NCBI GenBank assembly: GCA_004011035.1
Contig: CP025734.1
Coordinates: 1,386,001 to 1,450,000 of the forward strand
Length of the DNA stretch: 64,000 bases
Reading direction: 5' to 3'
Source: Bdellovibrio sp. qaytius
GTDB taxonomy: Bacteria > Bdellovibrionota > Bdellovibrionia > Bdellovibrionales > Bdellovibrionaceae
The notes under the pieces: generated by a model
Told to the model about the DNA's origin: nothing
The model's database searches: none
What the model saw: the letters and a program-made list of their open reading frames with translations, nothing else
Shown here: piece by piece, positions 16,127 to 25,639 of the stretch
How the letters are laid out: every line of letters starts with the position of its first letter
Numbering within the stretch: position 1 is the first letter of the stretch
Program-made: the position numbers and the translations under genes

Positions 16127-16930
16127 TTAAGACTGCTTATTCGTACTTTCAAAAATCTTATCAGCCGATTTAGCGATAAAACCTTGATACAGCTTTCCGT
16201 TCGGAAGCGCGTAACGTTTTGCAAATTCATAGTAACAAGCTGGTATCTTGAAAGCGCCTTCTTTAAACTGCACAGGCTCTTCGTTGGCCATCGTTGAAGA
16301 CTGCTCTAGCATTTCTGCAGGAGTTCCTTTGATCTCGCCACCAGAGGCATTCAGCTTAACGCCAAGGTTTTTTACGAACACATTCAAATCAGTGATGTTT
16401 TCAAATTGATCTAAGTGGTTGATGCTGACAGTAAAGTGATTTGGTCTAAAGCCCCAAGCGTAAACCCATGAAGCATATTCGCTGACTTCAGCTAATTTAG
16501 AATAAACTGAATGTTCAATTGGCCAGTGAGTGCCCGAGAAAATAAAATTTTCTGAATCGATTTTTTCTTGTGGAATAAGATCTACGATTTGGTTAATCGT
16601 TTTTTTGAACGAACTCAGGCATTTTTTCTAGCTCAAGTTCAGAGATAAAAATTTCGGCATGTCGGGGTTAGTTTGGTGTTCGTAATGTTTTGCGTATAAT
16701 TTTTTTTCTTTGAAAAAATATTCGCCCGAATCTTTATAACCATATTTTTCGAAATGTTTAGCTAAAGACTTAATGCCAAGTTTAGGGTGATTAAAAGTTC
16801 TTAAAGCAATGTGATCGTTTAAGACATGTTTGTTTGATTTTGAAAAAGCTTGAAAGATTTGTGCTGCCTGCGGATTCATTTTGCAGTAGTCAGCCCACAT
16901 AGTGTCTAGAAATAGATTTAAGTTGTTCAT
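16127..16930 (-). pseudogene. DUF1338-family protein (HglS-like) with two frameshifts
   Basis: Reverse-strand gene starting MNNLNLFLDTMW with the family motif VLNDHIALRTF (metal-ligand His) and GYKDSGEYFF. One base too few in the plus-strand T-run 16652-16654 and one too many in 16600-16606 break the middle, which otherwise reads PKIFISELELEKMPEF and then GTHWPIEHSVY and WGFRPNHFTVSINHL. The C-terminal part ends FESTNKQS. DUF1338 includes 2-oxoadipate dioxygenase/decarboxylases with a vicinal-oxygen-chelate-like fold. The intact length would be about 267 aa. Confidence 0.7.
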
Positions 16931-16983
16931 GACTTAAGTATACCCTGAGACTTCAAAAGGCATTACACCTTGCTTCAAATACG

Positions 16984-17013
16984 AAAAGGGCTCGATTGAT
17001 GAGCCCTTTTTCC
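16984..17013 (-). terminator. Rho-independent terminator after rpmG
   Basis: AAAAGGGCTC and GAGCCCTTTTT form a strong stem around a short loop, with A and T runs on both sides. It lies about 60 bases past the reverse-strand rpmG stop and would work on either strand. Confidence 0.75.
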
Positions 17014-17070
17014 ATAAATGCTAAAAATTTAGTATTCTGTTTAAGATAATACAGAAGTAATTCTTAAGAA

Positions 17071-17250
17071 TTACTTAGTTTCTCTGTGAACAGTGTGCTT
17101 TTGCATGTTTGGATTGTATTTTTTCTTTTCAAGACGACCAGGTGTTTTAGTTTTGTTTTTAGTCGTAGTGTAACGAGAAACTGGTTTGCCTGCACCTTTT
17201 GCTTCAGTACATTCTAAAGTAACGATAATGCGTCCAGATTTTTTTGCCAT
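17071..17250 (-). CDS. rpmG: 50S ribosomal protein L33
   Basis: A 59-aa basic protein, [19 protein letters not shown] through RETK. It shows the L33 pattern: the VTLECTE strand, [21 protein letters not shown], and a basic tail. It is the zinc-free form, since only one of the four ribbon cysteines remains. Single-gene transcript bounded by the terminator at 16984-17013. It lies intact amid several broken genes, as expected for a translation gene under selection. Confidence 0.92.
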   Translation of the reverse strand: MAKKSGRIIVTLECTEAKGAGKPVSRYTTTKNKTKTPGRLEKKKYNPNMQKHTVHRETK

Positions 17251-17324
17251 AGTAGTGCTCCATTTAATAACTCTCGGTCAAGCCGAAGTCTTTTTGCGAA
17301 CGTCTATATAAAAAGATTTACCCC

Positions 17325-18218
17325 ATGGAGTCAATGGAATATAAGTTTTTTATGTCATTAAATACACTCTTAGTAGCTATAGTTTCGGTGATTCTGCCTC
17401 TAACTGTTTCAGCACAGATCTTCGATGGCTCAACAAATAGTCAGATCGAATTAAACCAAGTTATAGAGCAAATTCAGCCCGGTAACGTGCTTGTGATCGG
17501 CGAAATGCACGGGGCTTAAACCTGTACATGATCAGCAAATGAGCATCCTTAAGGCGTTACGTGAGCGTGGCCATAAGATCGCGGTCCGGCATGGAGTTCT
17601 TTAATTATACAGATCAGGCTTTAATAAATGACTTTCGCGCGGGCCAATTAAGTGAAGACGACTTTAAAGCGGGGATTGCCTGGGGATCAGCTATGGATTT
17701 CAATCTGTACGGCCCGCAATTACTTTTTGGTGACGCTGGTTTTGGAATTAATATTCCACGAGCGGTTACGGGTCAGATTTCAAAAAATGGCTTAGCCTCA
17801 CTTACGCCAGAACAACAATTACTAATGCCGCCTAATTTTACTTTAGGTAATGATTCTTACAAGCGCCGCTTCTTTGATGTGATGGGAGGCCACGTGCCAC
17901 CAGAAAAATTCATCAATTATTTTACCGCGCAATCTGTTTGGGATGAAACAATGGCGTGGCAGGCCTTAAACTTCGTGCAAAATAATCCAGACTTTATCTA
18001 TGTGATTATCGTGGGCGAGTTTCATGTGGCGTACGGTGGTGGGCTTCCGGATCGTTTTGCGCGCACGTATTCAAGATTTAAATATTTCTCGTGATGTAAA
18101 AGTGAAAACGATTTCTCAGGTTTATACTGAGGGCATGACTTCTGAAGATATCCAAAACGAAATTGCGCCCTCTGTGTTAGACGGCGCACGTGCAGACTTT
18201 ATATTTTTAAGTCAGTAA
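17325..18218 (+). pseudogene. ChaN-like haem-binding-uptake (Tiki-fold) protein with three frameshifts
   Basis: Exported protein beginning with a signal peptide ending TVSAQ. Family motifs are VLVIGEMHG near the N-terminus, VGMEFF, and GEFHVAYGGGLPDR near the end. Three extra bases break it: G in 17511-17514, C in 17586-17587 and T in 18055-18058. Correcting them yields one frame from 17325 to the stop at 18218 (about 296 aa). ChaN relatives bind haem at the outer membrane or act as Tiki-like metalloproteins. As given only fragments can be translated. Confidence 0.72.
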
Positions 18219-18222
18219 TTAA

Positions 18223-19707
18223 CTAATCTTCGTCATGAGCGTGAGTTGTCTCGGGCTCATTAGCTAGATCTTCGATAGGGGCAGATACTTTTTCAGAGAC
18301 TGTTCCTAAGCCTTCAACTTTATAAGTTGTCCAGTCTAATGGTTTTTTTATTTTTATTCAGTAAAACTGAACGAATTAAAATTGTTGAACCCGCGCCATA
18401 TTTTTTAACTAAGTCGTCTTTAGCTACGCTAGTTTCGGCTTGTGGTTCAAAGTTCACTTGCAATTGCACAGTGCCTTTTGAAAGTTTTAAAGCTTTTGCA
18501 TCTTGCGGATCAACGACAGCCTCAAAAGATTTTGCGCTTTGATCAAGTCTTACACGCGCCAAAAATGGGGCTGCGATATTTTTGATCGTGTTGTCATCTT
18601 TAAGTTTATCAAACTGGCCTGTGCGGTATGATTCATAAGTGTAATTATCTAAACCATCTAACCAATCAGCGTACTCTGAATAAGTCACGCAGCGAACTTC
18701 GGGTTTGTTACAAACAAATTGCGCGAATTCTTTCATCGTCTCCCAGTAAGCAGCGTCATTCCATTTAGAAAAATGGTGACCAATATGTACCGGACCACGG
18801 TTACCGTAATAATTTTGTTTAAAATAGAAATTATAACTGTCCATCATTTGGGTTTTAAATTGCTGTTTTTCTTCTGGAGTTAAATTTGGCTTAGACGCTC
18901 CGGCTGATTGGTAAACTAACCAGTTATAATCCATTGATAAAGTTGTTCTGTTTGTGCCAGCAATTTTAATTCTAGCTAACGGAAAGTTCCATCCGCCCCA
19001 GTTTTGGCGTTGTGGCCAATAATTAGGAGCTGATGTTTTGAAGTGTCGTATCTGAATTTATATTTTTGTAACACCGGCCAAAGACCATCAGTTACGGCTA
19101 AAAGCGGCGCGCGAAAGCCCACGATGTTTTCTGGTTTAAAAGCTAAACCTGTTGGTGCGTACTGTTTTGGTTCAGGCAGTTTGTTGTTTTTAAAAATATT
19201 AAAAAATAAAGAATTGAACTGTGAAAATTCTGAATCCCAAGCACTTTCATCCCACGGTTTTCCATACATAGGGTTTGTCTTATCAGTGCCTGATTGATCG
19301 CAGTGCGAATTCGCGTGAGAACCAATTTCATGACCTTTTAGAAAAGCTGCATTTGTTAATTGCACACGTAACGGAATTCTTGATTTATCGTCTTCCCAAC
19401 CAATGCAGCTCACCGGTTTATCTAACATCGGTGTTGAGTAGTTTTGCTTTTGAGCTTTATCTAAGTAGTAAACTGGATTCACGAAATAAGTAAAACGAAT
19501 CAAATTATTTTTAGCATCGTTATGCGTAGGCACTGTTTCTGCGAAATCCATAGATTCTTTCCAGAACTCATTGGATTTTGAGCCGTCAAAGGCTAACAGA
19601 ACAAATTGCGGAGGGCGTTCGACTGATGTTGGTTTTCTGATTTTCTTTGCGAAAACTTGGGGAGTTGCAAGAAGCATAACTAACAAGATTTTGATGCCGT
19701 TTTTCAT
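18223..19707 (-). pseudogene. Exported polysaccharide-deacetylase-like protein with two frameshifts
   Basis: A signal peptide ending VFAKK is followed by a NodB-type fold: LLAFDGS, IRFTYFV, GHEIGSHANSHCD (metal His pair) and VGFRAPLLA. One missing base at plus-strand 19036-19039 stops the frame after TFR; corrected, it reads KTSAPNYWPQRQNWGG and on to VHIGHHFSKW. An extra base at 18343-18349 diverts the tail; corrected, it reads KKPLDWTTYKVEGL and ends AHDED at 18223. Intact length is about 494 aa. DGS in place of the usual DD motif suggests altered metal binding or substrate. Confidence 0.68.
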
Positions 19708-19834
19708 TCTAGAATCCAGTGTAAAAAGTTTTGACAGGAAATACCTTCACAAACCAAGCGTTTTATCAGGTTTCCCCTCTGAAATAGTCGGATTTTTAGG
19801 GTTAAAACTGAAGGCTATTGTGAAACCTATTTGG

Positions 19835-20689
19835 ATGTATTATTTTGATTCAGTGATTAAAAGCCTAAATACCCTTAAAACTATCATAGCTCTTATCGCG
19901 GTTGTTCTTTTGAACGGCTGCGCTGAGAAACATAATGATTCTGGTTTTTTGAATGAGCTTCAGTCGCCCGTAAACCAAATCGTGGGTGGTACTGAATTAA
20001 CAAGTTCAAAATTAATCGATAGTTTGTTCGTGCTGGTTGTTTCAGATAATAACGGCACTCCGCAAATTTGTACGGGTACATTCATTACACCAAAACATAT
20101 TTTAACAGCCGCACATTGTGTGATTGGATCTGTTGATTCAATCAGTTTAGTTTCTGGTGTGAAACCCTTAGATAGCGAAGAGGGCGCAACACTTACAGCA
20201 ATTAAGATTGATAAAAATGTGCACTACAACGAAAAATCTGTTCAAGAACGCAATGACATAGCCATCATTACGATTGCTGAAGAAGTTAAATTAAATAAAA
20301 ATGATTTTCCGAAATTGCCGAGTCAATCAATGATCAAGGCGATGAACCAAGCTCAAAGTTTTGCATTCATGGCCGTAGGTTACGGTAAAACAACTTCAAT
20401 CGTGGATAATGAAACGCGCACAGAAGGCATTTTAAGAGCCGTTCATTTGCAAACAAGTACGAAGAGCGAAACTGTATTTAATGTCGACCAATCAAGTGGT
20501 AAGGGTGTTTGTTACGGTGATTCAGGCGGCCCGGCTTTAAAAAATTATAAAAAGAATTTATATCTGCTTGGCATAGCTTCTGGCATTTACGATGTTAATG
20601 GTGAAGCTCAAGCTGATGAATGCAAACAGGGCGCGCTGTACATGAACATTGCGCCGCACATCGCTTGGATCAAATCGGTTATTGAATAA
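19835..20689 (+). CDS. Trypsin-like serine protease lipoprotein (S1 family)
   Basis: Extracellular chymotrypsin-fold protease. Lipobox LLNGC follows a short hydrophobic segment, then IVGGTE (activation-site-like), LTAAHC (catalytic His), ERNDIAIITI (Asp) and GVCYGDSGGP (Ser). The open frame extends upstream to 19571, but that part lacks signal character and overlaps the deacetylase start, so I use ATG 19835; GTG 19853 would give an even tighter signal. It converges with the next gene, overlapping by 11 bases. Such secreted trypsins are plentiful in bdellovibrios and probably digest external protein. Confidence 0.85.
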   Translation: MYYFDSVIKSLNTLKTIIALIAVVLLNGCAEKHNDSGFLNELQSPVNQIVGGTELTSSKLIDSLFVLVVSDNNGTPQICTGTFITPKHILTAAHCVIGSVDSISLVSGVKPLDSEEGATLTAIKIDKNVHYNEKSVQERNDIAIITIAEEVKLNKNDFPKLPSQSMIKAMNQAQSFAFMAVGYGKTTSIVDNETRTEGILRAVHLQTSTKSETVFNVDQSSGKGVCYGDSGGPALKNYKKNLYLLGIASGIYDVNGEAQADECKQGALYMNIAPHIAWIKSVIE

Positions 20690-21269
20690 CTTTTTTAGCT
20701 AATTCCATCTGCGCTAAAATTTCAGCTACGATATCTGTGGATTTTTTCATTTTTGTGAAAAAATCATTTTCGGCACCAATGATTTGTCGACGGGGATGGC
20801 CTTCCCAGCTTGTACGCACTTTTTCATTTAACATTAAAGCTTCATGAAAAGATTCAGTGCGAATGGCATTCGTTGTGTCGTAATCAACTTCAGTCGCTGT
20901 GTCTAAATGAAGAACCCAATCGTATCTGGCTAATTCAGTTTGGCGATTAGAATGGATATTCGTAAAAAAATGCTCGGCCGTATCTGGCCAGTACGCTAAT
21001 GAATCTAATGACCCACGATCACAAATAATTAATGAATCAGGGTGGCTTTCAACTAAGAGATCTTCAAGGTGACGTAAAGTAGAAACAATCGCTAACTGAG
21101 CGTGAAAATAGCCAGCGTAATTTTTCATACGTGGAAATCCACCTTTATATAAAATCGACGCAGCTTCTGGAGCTATTTTAATTTTGTGCCCGAACTCTTT
21201 TTTTAAGACTTCGATTAAAGTTGTTTTTCCGCCCGAAGGGCCACCTGTGATCGCTAGTTTTTTAGCCAT
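20679..21269 (-). CDS. AAA-type P-loop ATPase/kinase, NadR/Ttd14-like
   Basis: Begins LAITGGPSGGKTTL, a Walker A motif, with IICDRG as Walker B. Later come the pattern DYDTTNAIRTES and a lid-like SWEGHPRRQII. At 196 aa it matches the small AAA_28 group related to the kinase domain of NadR. It lies 15 bases downstream of the FabMG-like gene on the same strand, so the two form an operon. Substrate not predictable from sequence. Confidence 0.72.
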   Translation of the reverse strand: MAKKLAITGGPSGGKTTLIEVLKKEFGHKIKIAPEAASILYKGGFPRMKNYAGYFHAQLAIVSTLRHLEDLLVESHPDSLIICDRGSLDSLAYWPDTAEHFFTNIHSNRQTELARYDWVLHLDTATEVDYDTTNAIRTESFHEALMLNEKVRTSWEGHPRRQIIGAENDFFTKMKKSTDIVAEILAQMELAKKVIQ

Positions 21270-21284
21270 GAAATTACATCCTAC

Positions 21285-22598
21285 TTAAGCGTTAGGTATA
21301 CATTTGCTGATAACGTCGTGACCAATCCAAAGCACAGGGCTTTGGGGTTTGTAAGCGTCATGAAGCATAATGTAGCCGCAAGAGTTGAAAATAATCTCAC
21401 TTAAAATCGGGCTCATTAAAGATTTGTCATCTTTATGAATTGAAACGATCTCATCAGATAAAGCTAACATTTTTTCCATTTGTTCTTTGGTTGAATGCTG
21501 CGGCCAAGTTTGAAAATCACTTGTTCCGTGCTGTTGACTGAAATTCATAAATGCATCTACATCGGCAAAAACTTTATCTAACATGTTCGGTTCTTTTAAA
21601 ACCTGTTGGCATTCGTTAAAAAGTCTTGCTGTTGTTGGGTGATTTGGTAATTCGCGTTTTAACGAGCGAAGTAAGTTGTATAAAGCAATTTCAACGCCTT
21701 GAAAAATTGAACTTGAGTTCGTTAAAATTTCAGGACAATTGTAAACACAAGTCTGTACACCTTTTTGAAACCATTTTTTAGAATAGTCTTCTAGATCAAT
21801 CTTAGCCCAGCCTTGAATATACGGAGCATAAGACTGCCAACGGTATTCACCATCAACAATAACTTCGGTTCCATGATAGCCGTAAGCCACATAAGACGTC
21901 GAAATATTTTTAGCTTTAAGTTTGTCACGAAGTGCTGTTGATTCATCAACTAAAATATCAAAAGTTTCAGCTGTTACGGCGTGAAAGTTTAATTTTAAGA
22001 AACTTCCGATAGTGCTGTTCCAAAAATCTTTAGAAGCTAACCAACGATCACCGGTGCCTTTAAAAACGCGGTTCATCAACGGTAACACGATTTTAGAACG
22101 TGGAACGCCACCAGCCATCAAATGCGCAAAGTGCACGTGGTTGCCTGGTTGTAAGTTTGTGAGAACTTTATTTTCTAATTGAGAAATAAATTCAGCCGTT
22201 TGTTTTTTAAAACGAGTGCGTCCTTTTTCTGAAGCTTCTGCTAAAGTTTTTTCAGACAGCTGAACGTTTTGCCATTCACTTAATTTAACACCTTTAAGGT
22301 AATCATTCGGAGTTTGACCTGAAGAGTCTTGTTCTAAATCAAAACCTGCCTCTAACGGCACATTAATAAAAGGTTGAGGAATATTTTTTGATTCTTCTTC
22401 AGTTAAGGCGCGAAGATTATTATTTTCATCACGACGGCCTACGGTTGCGCGAACAACTGTTAAACCATGGCGTTCAGCTTCTTCAACTAATCCATTGGCA
22501 TAACCACGGTTAAATAATTCACCGAATAAAACTAAAACATCACCTTTTTTAAAAGGTGCTTCTGGGGGGCGTGTACGAATAGGAGTAAATTGTTTCAT
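21285..22598 (-). CDS. FabMG-like enoyl-ACP reductase family protein
   Basis: A 437-aa soluble protein with an N-terminal Rossmann-type start (KKGDVLVLFGELFNRGYANGL), a central HFAHLMAGGVPRSKIVLP and VFKGTGDR, then VAYGYHGTEV, TCVYNCPEILTNSSSIFQ, and the tail VLWIGHDVISK. This set of motifs matches my memory of the FabMG family described as enoyl-ACP reductases; I cannot confirm it by search. If right, it would catalyse the last step of the fatty-acid elongation cycle. First gene of a two-gene reverse-strand unit with the P-loop ATPase. Confidence 0.6.
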   Translation of the reverse strand: MKQFTPIRTRPPEAPFKKGDVLVLFGELFNRGYANGLVEEAERHGLTVVRATVGRRDENNNLRALTEEESKNIPQPFINVPLEAGFDLEQDSSGQTPNDYLKGVKLSEWQNVQLSEKTLAEASEKGRTRFKKQTAEFISQLENKVLTNLQPGNHVHFAHLMAGGVPRSKIVLPLMNRVFKGTGDRWLASKDFWNSTIGSFLKLNFHAVTAETFDILVDESTALRDKLKAKNISTSYVAYGYHGTEVIVDGEYRWQSYAPYIQGWAKIDLEDYSKKWFQKGVQTCVYNCPEILTNSSSIFQGVEIALYNLLRSLKRELPNHPTTARLFNECQQVLKEPNMLDKVFADVDAFMNFSQQHGTSDFQTWPQHSTKEQMEKMLALSDEIVSIHKDDKSLMSPILSEIIFNSCGYIMLHDAYKPQSPVLWIGHDVISKCIPNA

Positions 22599-22662
22599 AA
22601 GGCGTTAAGTTTACACAATTAGAGCAATGACTCAATGCTGTTTTTTGTGCTATGATTCTTTA

Positions 22663-23382
22663 ATGCGCGTCGTAAGCTTTGTGCCCTCATGGACAGAAAC
22701 ATTAATTGAAGCACAAATTGAAGTTGTGGGGCGCACTCGCTTTTGTATTCATCCTGAAGACACCGTTAAAGCTATTTCAGTTGTGGGTGGCACTAAGAAT
22801 ATAAACTTAGACCAAGTCATTGCGCTTAAGCCTGATTTAGTTATTTTTGATAAAGAAGAAAACAATCAAGAGATGTATCAGCTGTGCGTTGAACAAGGGC
22901 TTAATTGTTATGCAACTCATGTTATAGATTTAAAATCGTGCGGCGAAGAACTTTTAAGCTTAGCCAAACTTTTAAATAACGAATTGCTTAAGACTTGGGG
23001 ATCTGAGTATTTATCATTCTCAACAGTACCAACGACTCAGTTTAAAAAATGTATTATTGAAGGCGAATTTGAAACGACCGCAAATTACACCTATGTGATT
23101 TGGAAAAAACCATTTATGCGCGTGTCGCCGAATACATTTATTGCCGATGTGCTGCGCTTGTTTGATATAAACTTAGCTGACAGTGAAATAAAATATCCTG
23201 AAATAGCAGATGAAGATCTTAAAAAGACATTCTGTATTTTTTCATCAGAACCTTTTCCATTTGCAAAATATATGTCTGAACTCAAAACACAGGGTTATAA
23301 AGGTGTTCTCATCGACGGCGAAAAAATAAGCTGGTACGGGATTAGAACTTTAAAATTTCTGAAATCGCTTGAACTGTCTTAA
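22663..23382 (+). CDS. Helical-backbone metal-receptor protein (BtuF-like, without signal peptide)
   Basis: Starts MRVVSFVPSWTETLI, then VVGRTRFC, VVGGTKNINLDQVIALKPDLVIFDKEEN, the classical opening of ABC-type cobalamin/metallophore binding proteins. The ATG at 22663 fits the family start; the longer frame from 22627 adds a Cys-rich piece with no signal character. No export signal is seen, so it would be cytoplasmic, unlike BtuF. No permease or ATPase gene is adjacent. The 3' end overlaps the convergent waaA by 41 bases. Confidence 0.7.
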   Translation: MRVVSFVPSWTETLIEAQIEVVGRTRFCIHPEDTVKAISVVGGTKNINLDQVIALKPDLVIFDKEENNQEMYQLCVEQGLNCYATHVIDLKSCGEELLSLAKLLNNELLKTWGSEYLSFSTVPTTQFKKCIIEGEFETTANYTYVIWKKPFMRVSPNTFIADVLRLFDINLADSEIKYPEIADEDLKKTFCIFSSEPFPFAKYMSELKTQGYKGVLIDGEKISWYGIRTLKFLKSLELS

Positions 23383-24553
23383 GGCTTCCGCCTTTTTTGC
23401 TTTCAGTGCGAAGTTTTAAATCGATTAATTGATCTTCATGTTTTTCAAAATAATCAACGGCATCTAAAAATTGATGCTGATTTTTCACAGATTTAACCAG
23501 TTTATTTTTTTTAAACGCAATGGCTTCAGGATTATTAGCAAAATAAGGCCCTACGATCACAAAATTTCCGGCGCATAAAGGCTCCATCACAGAGTGAACT
23601 TTTGAAACAAACGAACCACCAACAAAACTTATTTTAGAAAAACGATAAAAGTCAGCTAACACGCCGATGCGATCGACGATGAGAATATCAAAAGTTTCAG
23701 AGCCGTTAAAGTCTGCAAGCTTAATAATTTTCTTACGCGGAAGTCTATTTTTGAGATCATTTAAAAGTTCTGGTGCATGTTTAATATCATGCGGAGCCCA
23801 AACCAAAGAATAACCCTGATTAATTAATTTAAATGCTAACGGTTTAATAACTTCATCATCTTTTGGCCAAGTTGAACCCAAGGTGATGCGTTTTTGGCTG
23901 GCATCGAGTTGAACTAATGATTTTTGTTGCAGACGGTGAAACACCTGATCAAAGCGAGTGTCTGGAATAAATTCGACTTTTGTGTAAGGTAATAATTTTT
24001 GTAAATATTTGACCTGATTTTCTTCAACACAACTCATGTATTTAAAGCCGCTACAGCAAAATTTTAACCAAAACGAACTTAAGATCGAGCGTGTAGGGTT
24101 AGCCGCAATCGTGGCTAATTTAATATTTTTTCGATGAGCCTGGGTAATCAGGTTTGGCCAGTAATCTGTGCGTGAAAAAATTAACAGATCAGGTTTAATA
24201 AAATCTAAGAGTTTATCGTTATCTGAAGTGATATCCCAATTCAGCGGAAAAAACTGAGTGACATCGCCTGCAATATTTTTAAAAAGTAAAGGTGCAGACA
24301 AGGACGAGTAAGAAACAAAAATCTGAGCTTCGGGCTGTGATTTTTTAAATTCACGAATAAAACTTTTGGCGTATTCAATTTCTCCGCTTGAGGCATGAAT
24401 CCATAGTTTTTTGCTGTTGGGTGAAACTGAAGTTTTAAAGATTTCACCATTATGACGAAGTTCAATCCACGCATTGGTTTTTTTATCTAAAATCGGCGAA
24501 AGAACAACAACAAGAAAACGTAAAAAGTTATAAAGCAGATTATAAAAAATCAT
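23342..24553 (-). CDS. waaA: 3-deoxy-D-manno-octulosonic acid (Kdo) transferase
   Basis: Transfers Kdo from CMP-Kdo to lipid A at the inner-membrane inner face. An N-terminal membrane helix (MIFYNLLYNFLRF) is followed by LWIHASSGE (the catalytic-Glu region of GT30), FVSYSS, QFFPLN, then ITLGSTWPKDDEV, WAPHDIKHA and SFVGGSFVSKVHSVMEP. I start at the ATG that overlaps the upstream glycosyltransferase stop (ATGA, 24550-24553), since the frame further upstream lies inside that gene. Length about 403 aa, normal for WaaA. HSVMEP replaces the usual HNxLEP. Confidence 0.88.
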   Translation of the reverse strand: MIFYNLLYNFLRFLVVVLSPILDKKTNAWIELRHNGEIFKTSVSPNSKKLWIHASSGEIEYAKSFIREFKKSQPEAQIFVSYSSLSAPLLFKNIAGDVTQFFPLNWDITSDNDKLLDFIKPDLLIFSRTDYWPNLITQAHRKNIKLATIAANPTRSILSSFWLKFCCSGFKYMSCVEENQVKYLQKLLPYTKVEFIPDTRFDQVFHRLQQKSLVQLDASQKRITLGSTWPKDDEVIKPLAFKLINQGYSLVWAPHDIKHAPELLNDLKNRLPRKKIIKLADFNGSETFDILIVDRIGVLADFYRFSKISFVGGSFVSKVHSVMEPLCAGNFVIVGPYFANNPEAIAFKKNKLVKSVKNQHQFLDAVDYFEKHEDQLIDLKLRTESKKGGSLKTVQAISEILKF

Positions 24554-25536
24554 ACCCATAAGCTTTCTAAATGCTGTTGCACCATCGCAGGTGTTAAGGC
24601 GGTCATGCACTCGTGAAAGTTACTGTTCACACAGGGGCCTTGGCCATGTTTACTGCAAGGACGACAGGGCAGGTTTTTTTCCATGATCACAGTCGTTGGG
24701 CGTGAGGGAAACCCAAATGGCGCAGGACCCATTAAGGCGATTGTTTTTTTGCCAAGTTGTTCTGAAAAATGCAGCATACCTGTATCATTGCTGATAATGA
24801 CTTGGGCTTTATCAATGATTGCGGCTGACTCTAATAAGCTAGTTTTTCCAGTCAGATTAATAATATTTGGAAAAGTATTTAACTCTTCGGTGAAGGTGTC
24901 AGTAGGGCCGGCAAGAACAACGATTTTTTTATCGGGATTTTGCAACACCAGGCTTTTCCAGTGATTCATGGGCCAGCGTTTAAGGGCATAGGCCGCAGAA
25001 GGAACAATCACCAGATAGCGGGTAAGATGGTGAGTTTCTAAAAGCGTTTTAATTTTTGCTTCTGTTGAGCCATCAAAAAAAATCAAAGGTGGTTTGGGCA
25101 GTCTAAAAGCAATACCCATTTTAGCTAAGGGCCTTAATAAATCACGTTGGCCAGAAAATGGTTTTTCAAAAAGATTGATTTTAAATTTTAAAAGTAAAAA
25201 ACGCTTAAAGCGTGACATGGGTTTTACAATTTTACTTTTGGCTGAAACAAGATTTCGAATAAAAAATGAACGCAAATTGTTATGGGCATCGTAGATGATA
25301 TCAAACTTTTCTTTACGCAATTCTTTGCTTAAACTAAAGATCTCGCCAAAGCCCTTTTTGCGATCGATGGCCCATACCTTTTTAACCTGGGGATTGTTGT
25401 TTAAAAGTAGCGTAAAATCTGAGCGTGTTAAGAAATGAACCTCAGCATCCGGGTGATTTTCTTTGATAAGCGCAGGAATGCTTAAACTTTGAGTTAAGTC
25501 TCCTATACTTGAAAAGCGAATCACTAAAATCTTCAT
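24550..25536 (-). CDS. LPS heptosyltransferase-family glycosyltransferase (GT9)
   Basis: Adds heptose in LPS inner-core synthesis. The N-terminus MKILVIRFSSIGDLTQSL is the hallmark of WaaC/WaaF proteins. VIVPSAAYALKRWP, VVLAGPTDTFTEE, and ISNDTGMLHFSEQLGKKTIALMG follow as the nucleotide-sugar half, and the C-terminus has four Cys in LPCRPCSKHGQGPC and HECM, seen in many GT9 enzymes. First gene of the pair with waaA, coupled through ATGA. Which heptose it adds cannot be told from sequence. Confidence 0.87.
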   Translation of the reverse strand: MKILVIRFSSIGDLTQSLSIPALIKENHPDAEVHFLTRSDFTLLLNNNPQVKKVWAIDRKKGFGEIFSLSKELRKEKFDIIYDAHNNLRSFFIRNLVSAKSKIVKPMSRFKRFLLLKFKINLFEKPFSGQRDLLRPLAKMGIAFRLPKPPLIFFDGSTEAKIKTLLETHHLTRYLVIVPSAAYALKRWPMNHWKSLVLQNPDKKIVVLAGPTDTFTEELNTFPNIINLTGKTSLLESAAIIDKAQVIISNDTGMLHFSEQLGKKTIALMGPAPFGFPSRPTTVIMEKNLPCRPCSKHGQGPCVNSNFHECMTALTPAMVQQHLESLWV

Positions 25537-25639
25537 TCCTTTATGTAATTACAAAAAGGCGGTTATGTCTAGATTTTGCTTCGCGAATAGCTATAAAATA
25601 GCTTTGAAAAGCCGGTGCTTTTAAGGCATGACTGTGCAG

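Noticed and set aside
19571-19834. Extended N-terminus of the trypsin-like protein
   Set aside because: The extension overlaps the divergent deacetylase start, lacks ribosome site and signal character, and would bury the lipoprotein signal 110 residues inside.
23342-23382. Gene fusion between the BtuF-like protein and waaA
   Set aside because: They are on opposite strands; this is a simple 41-base convergent overlap.
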